DNA from: Branchiostoma lanceolatum
Lineage: Eukaryota > Chordata > Leptocardii > Amphioxiformes > Branchiostomatidae
Assembly (NCBI RefSeq): GCF_035083965.1
Contig: NC_089723.1
Coordinates: forward strand, 37,641,193-37,705,192
Reading direction: 5' to 3'
DNA length: 64,000 nucleotides
Shown here: piece by piece, positions 1 through 13,700 of the stretch
How the letters are laid out: every line of letters begins with the position of its first letter
Position numbering within the stretch: the stretch's first letter is position 1
Made by a program: the position numbers and the translations under genes
Notes under the pieces: model-generated
What the model saw: only the letters and a program-made list of their open reading frames with translations
What the model was told of the DNA's origin: nothing
Databases searched by the model: none

Positions 1-130
1 ATGGGATGCCCCACCCCCCTCGCCGCCAGGCAGCCGTGTGCCTGGGATGGCGTCACGCGTCGCCAATGCGAGCTGCACGGCTGCTGCTGGGATCCGTATC
101 CTGGGTATCCGGCCTGCTTCCGGAAAACAG
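1..130 (+). CDS. Exon: trefoil (P-type) domain of the polycystin-like gene
   Basis: Read in frame 1 this exon has six cysteines at residues 3, 13, 23, 28, 29 and 40, with the CELHGCCWD core typical of P-type trefoil domains and an Arg two residues before the second Cys. The donor is gtcagg at 131 and the exon ends in phase 1. That matches the phase-1 start of the FA58C exon at 1630, joining them as ...RKT-V-CADPLGM. Trefoil domains are small disulfide-knotted, often glycan-binding modules. The exon may begin upstream of base 1. A competing frame with a Met and a hydrophobic stretch exists, but it lacks the cysteine pattern. Confidence 0.75.
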
Positions 131-3100
131 GTCAGGAGATTTTGCATCTTTTAATTCGAAGCATTTAAAGTATATCTGCATCCTCTCATGACAGACGCGC
201 CGTCTGTGTATCTCAAGCAATGGCCCTGGCGTGCCGGCATGCGATCAGTCCTTCTCACTGGGTTACTGGGATACTCCCCCACCTGTCATTGGCGGAAAGT
301 TGTCGACCAATCATGTCGCCACGTAAAGTAAAGAGGCAATGTGATTGGCTAATAATTTTCCCTCCAACAATAGTAGGGGATGTGTCAGATTGGCTGCCGG
401 TTGACCAGCGCTGACGCATCGAGAAAGACTGGCGGAACGCAGGCCAGCACGCCAGGGCCGTTGCTTGAGATACAGAACGAGCGGGCCGGGCATGGGAGGG
501 TGGTATATTACCTACGAGACTGCCTATGTAACACTGGGGAACGCACTTATTTGTTTATTCGATAGACATCACGCTAAAAAATAGTTACTCAAGCAACTGG
601 ATGAAATTTTGAAACAGTCAGACGTTTCAGACAGCATCCGTTATCTTTCGTCCATGCCCAAGGATAGGACTGGAAAACCAGGTTTTATACCCAAACTCTG
701 ATTATATATTGTACTGGTTTTACAGTCCTATCCTTAGTCACCGACGAAAGATATCGTCTGACTGTTTCAAAATTTTATCCAGTTGCTTGAGTTATCATTT
801 TCTATGTAAATTTTTACCTGGATATCTAATCTTCATCAACGTAACGACATTATACCCTCAGCTGGTACAAACATCGCGCTCGGGAAAAGGACACATCAGT
901 CGACAACGCTTGACGAGAACAGTCGCCCCTGGTACGGCAATGACGGCGTCAGAACGTGCTCAACGAATCGTTGCAACGAGAGCAACGACACTTGCGTCAG
1001 AATTCGAACGCATAAAGGTATGGGTTGGTAGCCTGGGATTCAAACCTATTGTTACAGCAGCTCCCTAGTCTCCTCTACGCAGAGGTTTGAATTCCAGGCT
1101 TAATGGGTTGGTACAAAGCATTTGTCGTCTTGTTCATTTTTCTTGACCGATCAGACAATGTATCTGTCCTTCTGCACACAGCTGGTTTATAATAAAGTTT
1201 TTGCTGTATTTTCTTGTTTATTCATTTATCTATTCATTTACAGTAAATGAGAAAAGGAACTGATAAAGAGAATGCTGTTGGTCGCACTACCGTAAATATG
1301 TGTACGATGTTGTGTTAGGGACGTATACGATATCGCGGCGATAGGCATGGCATCATGACATGCCATAATCAATAAGACGATTATTTTATGGCAATGTTTT
1401 CAATGTATCTTTCGTCCTGGGCATGTTATGGTCTGGATATTTGGGTGGATATAGGTTTTGACTTTGGGACGAAGTGATATAGGTCTGGGCCCTCTATCAG
1501 TTAATTTTGGAACTGCAGGCTCCAGTGGGCTGCTCTCCTGACACCCAGAAAGTACCGCAAACATTTGTTTATCCATCAGGCTCAGCTTTGTTTTCAACCA
1601 CATTGAAATACGTTTTCTCGCCCTTCCAGTTTGCGCTGATCCACTTGGAATGGAATCTGGTGCCATACCTGATTACAGCATTACTGCATCCTCGTACCAT
1701 GCATATACTCACGAGCCTTACCATGCGCGTTTAAACGGAGTCACTGGTATAGGCGCTTGGGCAACTGCATCCAACACCATTGGACAATGGTTACAGGTAG
1801 GCAATCACGGTTCTGCTTGTTTGGGATATGGCTATTTTCTGTTAGATTAAATCTAAGGCAATGTCATCCATTGCAACATTGACGCCACACTTAGGTTGGG
1901 TTTACACACGGATTTCCAAGCACCGAGTACTCAAGACCTCCGAGTACTCCGAGCACACTTGGAGCACACTCCGAGTGTACTCGGAAACGTATGTGTAATC
2001 CGGGCCTTAGTGTGGCATCCACTTCGGTGTTGCTGTAAGGTGATATTCCGTTTTATATATGATCAGTATCCTAGTATGTTGATGACCTATGATGTGTTTG
2101 GCATAGGATTTCAAAGATTTTCTCCACTGAGAATATCCAACGTGCATAGAACGAAACATAAAAAATGTATAGCAAGAAAATACACAATAAATAGTTAGGA
2201 GTAATTTTTACGTTTTGTGTATTTTATATGATATTTTTCGTTCCCACGAGGTGCCCGACCGGGCCCCGGATTGGAAATGGGACCGTAACATAACTGTGTA
2301 CGTCATCCAGATTTAGTTAGATCTTTCCTTCTTGCATTTCACGTACATACCATAACGAAAAGGTTTATGCATTCAGGTGGATTTAGGAGAAATAAGGCAC
2401 GTTACGGGCACCAGCATTCAGGGTCGCTACCATGGTTCCGACCAGTGGGTGACGTCATACAAACTACAGCACAGTGTAGATGGAGTTAGCTGGACGACGT
2501 ATGCAGGCAGCGAATGCTCCGGCCCGGTACCATTATCGCACATACAGAGATATCTTCTTATTAATTTTCATTGCTAAATCAACCAAAAAAAGAAACAAAT
2601 CTGTCCAGCAAACTTTACGTGTCGTTGTTATCTGCAACGTAGAAAAATCACTTTTGGGCAGATTTGTGTGCACAGGGGTGGTTTTGGAACAGTCAATTTT
2701 TGCATGGGGAGGGAGACGGGCGGAATATGCTGTATTTACTCTCGCAGATGTTGCCTTTCGTTTGTTTCTGTTATTTGTAATGGCTACGAGCTGGTTATAT
2801 TATGCAGAAAAGTAAAACAAAACTCATTTTAATTATTCTTTTATCGTCTAGGTCTTCCCAGGCAACACCGACAGGAACACCCCTGTAACCAACCTACTGG
2901 ACGATCCCGTCGATGCCCGATATGTGCGTTTCCTGCCTCAGTCCTGGTATGGTTGGATGAGTATGAGGGTGGAGATTCTAGGCTGCAACACCAGTAGGTT
3001 TCTGTTTAATTCATTTATTGGTTCAGCATGTACATGCCGGGTTGCCCAACTAGCCGGAGGCTATTACTAAGGGCGAACCCATGTGCGATTATAGGACTGT

Positions 3101-6100
3101 AGGTTTTGAACCACTCACACCAGGAACCCCTACTCTTTTCGATAAGTGCGGTGGGCTCTTTAAACGTGCTCGAGGTGTAGCTCCATTTAACGTCCTATCC
3201 GATGGATGTCCCTAACCGAAGCTAGGTACTCATTTACACCTGGGTGAAGTGAGGAAAGTCGTGTTAAGTGCCTTTCCCAAGGGCACAACATCGGGGCAAA
3301 TCGGTGGTTTCGAACCCGGAACCTCTCGGTCGTGGGCAAAACACACTATCTATTATTATATTGCGCCACACGATGCCACGTTTCCAGGTTTCTGTTGAAA
3401 ATCCTGTAGTCATTGCACGTGAATGCACTGTCCCTCTTCTGATCCAGTTATATCGTCCTTCATCACAACAGCGGATGGATTTTGATGTCCAGAAGACGTA
3501 ATATAGGTTTAGTCCCCCTATCAGCTTGTTCGGGACTGCAAGGGCGGTTTTGTTAACATATTTCAAAGAGAATAATGGAATAAAGGAATGACAGATGATC
3601 ATAATTTGGGTGCATAAAGGTCGCTTAGACAGCTGTACATATACAATGAAATGCAAAGTATTCAAAATAAGACAACGTTTGCAAAATCAATAACGAACTG
3701 TTTTCAATGTTTCTATATACTTTAACGGGTTGCTATCCTGACGCTCGGAAAGTACCATAAACATTGTTTTTTTTACCTAACAGGCGACCTTTGTTTTTCA
3801 ACCAAACCAAACCAAACTAAACTAAATTATATACAGTTCAAACTCTACTTCTGGATGAATTACGGATATCATTTCCGGACATTTCATCCATCACTCTTTT
3901 CCTGTTTAGTGACGCTGAAGAAGAGTGACAGATGTCACTCGAAACGTCAGGAAATAATATCCGTAATTCATCCAGTAGTAGAGTTTGAACTGCATATAAT
4001 TTAGCCTAGTTTGGTTTGGTTTGGTTCGGTTTAATTGAAAGACGAAGGTCGCCTGTTAGGTTAAAACAATGCGGAAGGATGCCTACTACTAGAGTTTGAA
4101 CTGCGTATAATTTAGTATTGTCACCTGGATGCCTAACCTTCATCAACAAACTGAACCAAATTTGCTCGCCTTTCCAGTCTGCCTTGATCCACTGGGAATG
4201 GAATCTGGTGCCATACCCGATGACAGAATTACTGCCTCCTCGTATTGGGGTGCTGGTCACGAGCCGTTCCTCGGACGGTTAAACGAAGTTACTGGGGCAG
4301 GCGCTTGGGCAGCCATGGTCAACGTCATCGGACAATGGTTGCAGGTATTCGTATAGCCTATACCAGGCTCCACAGGTCGCTGGAAAAACAGTTGTAGAAA
4401 TCGGCCAAATAGACGGATAACATGCCAGAGGAGTTGGTCCGCTAAAGAAGTTACAGTTGAACTCCTCTGGCATGCTATCCGTGTATTTGGCCGATTTCTA
4501 CTATTTTTCAGGCGACCTGTGGAGCTTGGTAGATGCTAGTATTCGTATACATTTTGGTTGATCAAGCAATCAAGAATCTAGTTTGGAATATTACTTTTTC
4601 CTGTTTCTAAGTTAAAACTTACATCGAATGTAATGTTGCAATATCAGCTTCGTTGTTGCTTTATGGTGATCTTTCGTTTATATGATGAGTATCCTAGTAT
4701 GTTAGTGACCACTGGTGTGTTTGGCATGGGATTTTACAGATTTGCTGCACTGAGAATACCTCAATGTGCACAATGAAGATTAGTTTTATCTTACAGTGCA
4801 GGTCATCAAGATTTAGTTAGATCTACCCTTCCCTCATTTCACTTGTAGCAAGAGTGTCGTCCTAGCTATAGTTAATTCCAGGGCTCTTATGCTCTCCTTT
4901 CTTGTTGGTGAAGGGAGACTATGGGGACCCTGAAACTAACTAGAACGACACTATGGCTATTTCACGTGCAAACCATAACGAAAACATTTATGCATTCAGG
5001 TGGATTTCGGAGAAGTGAAGCGCGTCAGGGGCACCATGATCCAGGGCCGTCACGGCGGCCAGTGGGTGAAGTCTTACAAACTACAGTACAGTGTAGATGG
5101 AGTTAGCTGGACGACATATGCAGGCAGCGATGGCTCAGACAAGGTATCACACATACAAAGATATCCTCTTACTATCTTCGCCGTGAAGGTTATGTTTTGA
5201 ACAGCTTTCTTGTATGTGAGTGTGAGTGTGTGTGTGTGAGTGTGTGTGTATGTATGTATGTGTGTGTGTGTGTATGTGTGTGTGTGTGTGTGTCTGTGAA
5301 CACGATAACTCAAGAATGCCAGTATGGATAGTCTTGATATTTAGTAGGTGAGTAGGTTTTTGTGAGACCTTAAAAATGATTAGAATTTGGGGCCCTAAGC
5401 GACTTGCTATGGTACTGCAGCCGAACTTCCGTTTTTTATATCTCGTGTTTTGAACATGCTATGGTCGGAGTGGTAGATAGCTATTTTTATTTCTAAATCG
5501 GGCAAAGGAAAGAAAGAACCAAATCTGTCCGGTAAACTTTACGAAGAGAACCGTTGCTAAATGTCACGATTTAAGTTTCAATCGACATTGATATTGTTTG
5601 TCTCTGCTATTTGTAGTGGTGACGAGCATTGATGTGCAGTGGTTACATTATGCAAAAGACTAAAACAAATCAAAACTAACTCAATTTTATTTATTCTTGT
5701 ACCGCCTAGATCTTCCCAGGCAACACCCATGCCCACACCCCTGTAACTAACCTACTGGACGACTCCATCGATGCCCGTTATGTGCGTTTCCTGCCTCAGT
5801 CCTGGTATTTTCATATGAGCATGAGGGCGGAGATTCTAGGCTGCAACATCAGTAGGTTTCTGTTGAAAATCTTGTAGCCATTGGCATTGCATTTTCCCAA
5901 CGATTCGAATGAAATTAATTAACGCCGAACATCACCATGTATATATCATGTAAATGTGATTGTGGAAGTCAACGTAATTTTCTTGGAGGTATGAGGTCTC
6001 CGAACTTTTGTTGTAATATGCGTTATGTCTTTTTTCGAAGACGCGTTATGTTTTTCAATGACGCGTTATAAGCTTCATCTCTTATAGTGAGTGCAGCTTA

Positions 6101-7700
6101 TAACGCCCACCGTTTCTGTTCAGTGAAGGTTGAAGTGCTCTGATAACTTATAACTAGTTCGAACCAAGTTGTAACTGTGTACTGGAGTTAACTACTACTT
6201 ATACTCTATCTCTTTTCTCTTTGGGTTTATTTTTGTGAATGATAATAAAAGAATCTAAAAAAAAAATTTTGTTTCCCCCAAGTTTCAAATATGTACTATG
6301 AATATGTTAACTACCGACACAGATGTAACAGTTACTTCATTCAAATACATTCTTATTGTTTTGACAGCCAAAAAATATTTCACCGTGAGGGCACAGTCGT
6401 TTGGATTCGACGATCCGGGTAGCGGCACATACATCGCCAGTAACGGAAAAAAGAGCGATCAAGGTGGTGAGTACACGTCAAGGGAATTCTGTTCGTTGTG
6501 TTTACAATCACAGCACCGTGATGAAGAGGTTTTAGCTCTCTTTTTCCAATCGGTGGGACTGTGCTCGTGATACTTTTGAGTTAACATAAATTGATCACAT
6601 ATTGAAAGACAATTAAGTTTGAGATCAGTCATTCACTATTTTCCTAGAAACAAAACAAAACTTTCCACTACGCTATCGATCAAACGATTGGATTAAGAAT
6701 TGAGTAGAATGCAAATATTGAGCATCCATTTCTTTTATATCGTCAGGGCGAGGGCACCATGTGTTCATTCTGGATGAGCGGACCGGAGAGGTTGTGGACA
6801 TGGTTGCTTTCGACACCTTGTCGCGATCGGGAGGAGGAGGCGGCGCTGCAGCGGCAGGACAAATGACGGCCTTTCTGGAAGGGGTTGCAGAGGTAATCAT
6901 AGTCGATAATCGGCACTCTTATAAGTAGGTCCGATGGGGCTGCATGTTGTTACACAACTTGTTGAGTTTTTTTTGTTTAAACGTAGATTAACAGGGAGTG
7001 TATGTTTCCAAATACATAAGGCGCCAGTTACTGGCCTGGGCACATAGGCATGTTTCCAAATGATTTGAATTCTCACAGACAGAATATCCTGTGTCTTCCG
7101 AGCACCATGATCGTTTGAACATGCATTTCGTTTGCAACTGCTCTTTCTGCAAACTTGATAACGTCGAACAAAATTCTATATTCACTGCGGACATACATGT
7201 AAATGACATATCAACGATAATGTCTAAAATAATTATTAGCTGGGGCTTTCCGATGCCGTGATCGTAATCACGTATCTCTGTTATCTTTTCAGTAAATTCC
7301 CCTACTTCAGATACCTGAATAGTAGAGAGAAATTTATATTTCTTACAGCGTTCGATAGACCAACGCTAACTAATCACAAAGCCTTCTACATTCATACAAT
7401 TACCAAAAAGAGAAAGGAAGTGGAAAGTACTTGAGTATGCTTGATGTTTATATATAGCTGTAATACTCATTTATGTGTATATTTGTTAACATGTGACCTG
7501 TGCCCAATGGGGCAAACATGTACAATAAAGGCCTTCATTCATTATCAATGCTCCCGTATCGCTGCAGGGACGGATCATAGCCATCGTTGTTCGTGACAGC
7601 GGCGACTCCCCAGTCAACCTAACATCGTACGGATCAACAATTACTCACCCAGGTGCCGTATCTCTCTTGAGTTATTGTTTTTATCATGTCTTTATTTCTT

Positions 7701-7792
<92 letters not shown>

Positions 7793-10700
7793 CCTGGTAC
7801 TTGTGTACTAGCATCGTGGTAGTTATCATGTATTTGAAGGAGGATCGTATATACAATATGTTTTAACATCCCATGACAGGATATAGAGAGTCCTATGCCA
7901 TGATCACTCAGAAGGAGTCGACTCCATCCTGGTTCGTGGAGAAAAAGAGCGCCAGAGGTGCGGGACCAACTATTGTAGATGCGTTTATAACAACAGGTAA
8001 AGAAAACACCATTTCGTTTCAAATCTAATGCGAGTTGCCGATCTTGGCCCTGAGGGTCATGAATATACCTTTCCTTTATTGACGAAAGTTTACATCAGAA
8101 CGGGCCAATTTTCTAAGCTCCAATTGTGTTTTTTCAATCCTTACTTAAAACTTCAAAAATAAAGCGTTACAAGGTCACATCTTTGCCAGATTTGGGGAAA
8201 ACAGAGAGTTTAGAATAAAGTGATACGTCAGGAAACAGGAAAATAGTTAGTTAAGACGTTGGCCTAATCATTTTCAAAGGATACATAGAGTCGATGCCGT
8301 GACTGTACTTATTTACTGTACTTTATATCACACGTTTTTTTCAGGAGAGAATCACTGGTGGTATGTGGACTTAGACCGGCAGTGGGCCATCGACAGGGTG
8401 GCTGTTGTCAAACCAGTCTCTGTCGACCTGACCACCTTCTTCATTCACGTCGGCGACAATGTGAACGTGTCAGCTAACCGCCAATGCGGGCAGAACCACA
8501 GCATTGCCGCCAACCAGTCAGAGGTGGTGTAGGGCGTAGTTTGCGCAGGGCTGAGGGCTTCTTTAGGCGAATCAATGTTTCGTAGTACTGCAGAAGATGA
8601 AGTCCTTCAGTCTACTTTGTATTTCTGTCGCCGTAATGAATGTGATATTTTCAACGACTATATGTGTTACGAGATCAATAGTATTATATTTCTTGTATAA
8701 CAAAGACTTACAACCCAGAGAGTTGCGTACTTAGCGTTCAATTTTTCCCTGTGTGGATTGTCGTATTTTAATATGTACTTCTTCGAGGAATTTTTGCGGA
8801 TATTTTAGGCTAAGCCTAGTTGTTTTAACCTACGTTGAAATGTAATGTGTCTCGCAATTCAACTTCATGGCTGCTAGGAGATCAATCAATAAACCAATCT
8901 TATCGTATAGGTGACCATCTCGTGCGGAGGCTTGCGGGGGCGGTACGTAGGCATCCGTCTGTCCCAGCTGGAAGAGTCCCGACTGCCGCAGCTAGGAGAG
9001 GCACCACCGCTGCTGGAGTTCGGCGAGCTCGAGGTTTATCCGGTTTCCGACGAAGGTAATGCCACTGTGACACATTCCCAAGACTTTGCTCTCGACCACT
9101 CCCCAACCAAGACTTTGCTCACAACTACTCCACGACTTTGCTCCCAACCACTCCCCAACCACAATTTGCTCCCGACCACTCCACAACCACGACTTTGCTC
9201 CCGACCACTTCCCAACCCCTACTTTGCTCCCGACCACCCCACAACCACTACTTTGCTCCCGAACATTCCCCACCCAAAGTACAGTATAGGTGCAGGGTTG
9301 GGAGTAGCAGAGAATCCATCCTATTCTAGCTTCAGTTCGCTCCTAATATCGTCTGAACACATTTAAGAAGAACATGATTTTCCTCACTTATGGTCAACTG
9401 GCGCAGACGACTTGTAAAGACTAGTAGGTAACCTCGTCAGCTATCTACCAACCACAGATGACCTTGATTCCCATGCATTATGCATATTAGCCCCTTATTT
9501 GCATAACTGATATTTATCAATTCTATATTGCGTTTATTGAGAAAATCCCTATCAAAATCTTGTTGGTTCGTTCCTTAACTGAGTCCGACTGCCATTTGTT
9601 TGCAGCAAACATTGGAGGAATAAACGTCGCTGCTGTGTCTAGCGGTGGCCAGTGTGTGGACGCGTCGGAAAACGTCGCTACCTGTGGTGACGTCATTGAT
9701 GGTCTGCTGACGCCGCGACCAGGGCAGCCCGGCTGGCTGAGTGCGCAGGGTGTTGGCTCATGGATCCAGCTCAAGTTCGATGGATGCTACTTCATCAATC
9801 GAGCTAAGATCGCACAGTCCACATGGCTCAGGGGCCAGAGTAGGACAATCAGGTTGACGTTTGACGACGGGTCCTATGAAGACGTGAGTGCCTTCGTTTT
9901 TCGTTTCAAGGCATCCTCATCTGAGGTGAAGCATGATGCTTTTTCAACTAGCTAGGGGCAGTGCAATGCGACTTCGCTACTGCTCGCGTTTTTGGCCAAG
10001 CACACCGGGTCACTCCTACTCTTCTCGATAAGTGTGTTGGGTTCTTTTACGTGCAGAGGTTAATTTGGCGCTTGAGGCTAATGCCTGAAGTTCCCTCATA
10101 CACGGGCCCGCCGGCTTAACGTCACCATCCGAAATATCAAATGCAATCCCTTAAACAATAATAAACATATCCGAGCTCTAGGATCGAACTCGGCCCTGGG
10201 ATCCATGGAATTCGATCCAGATGGCGAAGCAGCGAGTTTGCGTTACCGCTTGCGCCACGGGGACGTGTCTACCTTACCTTAGACCTTACAATATAGATTT
10301 AGTTCTTCAGGTGCCATCCTTGTCATGATGTTTAAGGATTCAGGAGGATTGCCGCTGTCATTGGTTTGAAGCAGGGAGCACCGCGAAGAGGCTTTTATCC
10401 TCATCTTAATTGCTAACGACTGTTTTTATGCCATGTAGTTTGCATCTCTATCTTCTTAAGTATTTGATGACCACATGCCATCAATAAATAAGCTGAATAC
10501 TTTGATGAAGATTAGACATCCAGGTAGTAAGATACGCCAAAAATAGTTGCTTGAGTAAATATTTTTGGCGTAAATAAGCTGAATATTTGTTGAAAAAAAG
10601 GTTACACGTTAGTGACGTTATTTCCTGTTACTGGACGAACCACAGGTTGAGCTCAGTCAGCGGGAAGGAAGTGACCTGTATAACGTGACCCAGGTTTACT

Positions 10701-13700
10701 ATGACGAGTTCCTGTTCAACACGACCAAAACGGACTCGGTGAAGATGACCGTCCTCGACGCGTACACAGCCTCCACCAGCGGCTTCATTGAGGCACAGTT
10801 TATCACGGCTTTTCCAGAAGGTTAGGGCTTTTCTTAAAGATGTTTGGAAAATTCGGCGACTTGTTGAAGACATTTGGTTGAAACTAGATCGCTTATCAGC
10901 ATTTAAATACTTATCCCTTATCATAGACCTTAGATACTACCACAACTGATGTCGTATCAGTCGGCAACTAGTATTTCTCCAGACCTTCTGGTTTTGAGCT
11001 GCTACTTCTATCAAACAAACAAACAAAAAACAACAAAGCATCATTGTTTGGAGTTCCACTTGTTTTTTCAGTCCTTTGGCACTGTGCTTTTAGGTATAGT
11101 CTTGTGTTTGCTAAGATTTTTGTTGTTCTTAATCTGTCCATCCGCCATACAAATGAACTATGATCTTTAGTCTTGTTTATCAAACAATTTCACTTGTGGG
11201 AGGTATCTTGGCTATCGGCTTTATTTCTTCATCAATTATGACATTTGTGTTGGAAAGTGTCTAGTGTCTGCTTGCTCATAGTTAGTGGATATAATGAGAT
11301 AATAGCTAACAGTTTCTGAGTTCCACGCATTTTTGTTTCAGACTTTGAACTGATACCAGCACTCTCCAGATTCCGACAACACATTGACAGGAGGTCAACA
11401 ATGCCGGTACTTGCGGAAGTGCATAATTTGTCTCTCGCTGACTGCGCAATCAAGTGTTTGGAAGAACCGACGTTTTTCTGCCAGTCGTTTCAGTACACGC
11501 CTGGTTCGAGATACTGCGAGATGTTGGGACTGACGGCTCCTAATGACGGGTCGAAACGACTGGTGGTGGACTCAAGCTTCTCATACTTTGAGAGACATCT
11601 CGAAAGTTAGCATTTCAGGAATTGTCAAATCTTTCATCATATTCACAACATCTTTTCTTCATCTTAACTCGCTCCTATGAAAAAAAAAGGGGAAAATCTT
11701 TCACGCCATTTCTTAGCTGAAGTAGGTATGCACTGGATGAAATACAATTGGTTGAGTTGAGTTTATTCACATCTACAATCAGCTTAACAATATAAAAGTA
11801 CATTGTAGCTACTCTTCCTATGCTTATGGTTATGTCTATTCTTTTCATCGCAAATCTGTGTTCTTATTTGCAGCATATTTCTTCTTCGAATGGACCCCAC
11901 GAACGACATGCTCGTGTATGTATGGGAGCAGCGCCACACGTGTACCACACGTTGGCCCTTGTTTTGTGCAACATAGTCGAAATCACTGGCTGCATAGTCC
12001 AGAAGGAACTCTTCAAAACGGAGAAACTTCAAAGTGTCTTGAAGTTCTTCCCAACAACTTCGTCGTCACGACAGCCTGCTCCCCGATCAGAGAATCGATG
12101 TTGTTTGAAGCCATCGATGACGGCCTGAGCTGGAGGGTGCTGGGAAGTGAAGTTTGCTTCGATAACGTGGATGGCACGGTAGAAGTGGCGAACTGTTCTG
12201 ATGGCCAAAACATTTTGAGGAAACTGCCGCTACACGAGACAACTGAGTTGGAGATGTCCACTCCGTGTGATGCTAGAGAAGGTAAATCCGTGCGGTAGTT
12301 TTTGTAGCACATCTTGATCAGGTTTCTTGCAGATAGATAGCTACATAACTTCTGAGTAATGGCAGTGATTTCGTTAGTATTAATTTATTTATAGATTTAG
12401 TGAGTGAGTGAGAGTGAGTAAGTGAGTGAGTGAGTGATAGTGTGTGTGAGTGAATGAGTGAGTAAGTGAGTGGGTAAGTGAGTGATTGAGTGATTTGCAA
12501 TTGGAACATGATATGCATCTAACGCCGTAACATTTACAGACAATACAACAGAGGTAACTGGAATCCTGGTTGAAGAAGTTGGGCCTGGTACAGTGTCGGC
12601 ACATTGGAACGTATCAGGGATGCCGGAGTACCTCTGTGAATCAAGGTGGGTTCCATACCACACTAAACGACTTGTAAATGTCACAAGCATCCACGTTATC
12701 TTTAAATTATTTGAACTATTCTTAATCTGATCAACTATTTTCGGTATCTCAAAGTTATCAGATATATCATCAGGTGTTAGATATGCAAGTCTAATATTTG
12801 TATGATGAGATACAACCAGTCAACGGCTGCTGCGAAATTTGATAGTATGATGACTTTGCGCCCTCTGATACACTTATCTATTACAACTGACAAAGTTTTA
12901 AAAATGACACGTATTTGAGCATTTATATGTTGTTCTCAACATAACTTTGTTCTCTACTTGTTTGATTGAATGTAAGTTGAACTTTTTATAGTGATCACTT
13001 AAAGAACCAAATATCCGACTGTCGTTGCTACACTGTCGTCTTCTTGTACTTTGGTTGATGTTTTATAAGCATCCCGGCCAGCAGCGAGAAGATTTGAGTC
13101 AAACATGCCATGATAAAAATTTACGATGAAAATCTAAGCAGAGAAGTGAAGAAAAAAACTTTTCAATCTGCTAACTTGTTCACATGTTTTCCGCAGTACT
13201 GTACTAGTTGCTGAGACAAACCTTAGGGACAGTTTGACGACGAGTTGGAATGTTTCTTGGAACACGACTGTTTTCAACTTCACCGATCTTGGGATTGAGG
13301 TCCCTTACCTGCTGGAGGTGTACCTCATCACGCCAAGAAACCACATCTACCTGTCTTACTCAAGATGGATAATGTTACTAGGTACGACCTTATTTTTCTA
13401 TCACTGTATTACATTGTAGTTATATCGTACTAACAGCAACAGCTGCTTTTAAGTCGGTAATTTAAGACAGTGTCACATCATGACGGGCATCTTCAACCAT
13501 ATACTTTTGTCTTGTCTTATAGCAGTTGAAGTACAATCGTTTGTTTGATGTCGTGGTGATACCCAATACATGTATTTAACACACGATTGACAAAATCGCG
13601 ATATTTTGATTAACAAGAAGTTGAAATTGAATGTAAATACTTTGTACACAACCAAGTGATTTATTCAACCGGCTGTGTACAAAGGGTATGTTCTATTAAT

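Noticed and set aside
709..1068. 119-codon + strand frame
   Set aside because: Its first half is the arm of a hairpin repeat and the rest shows no recognisable motif.
3010..3370. tRNA gene
   Set aside because: A and B boxes are present, as in other SINE heads here, but no cloverleaf with proper acceptor stem could be drawn, and a SINE body follows.
8992..9366. Frames of 67-151 codons rich in Leu, Pro and Thr
   Set aside because: Generated by the 29-bp intronic minisatellite; the genuine exon ends at 9055 with a good donor and correct phase.
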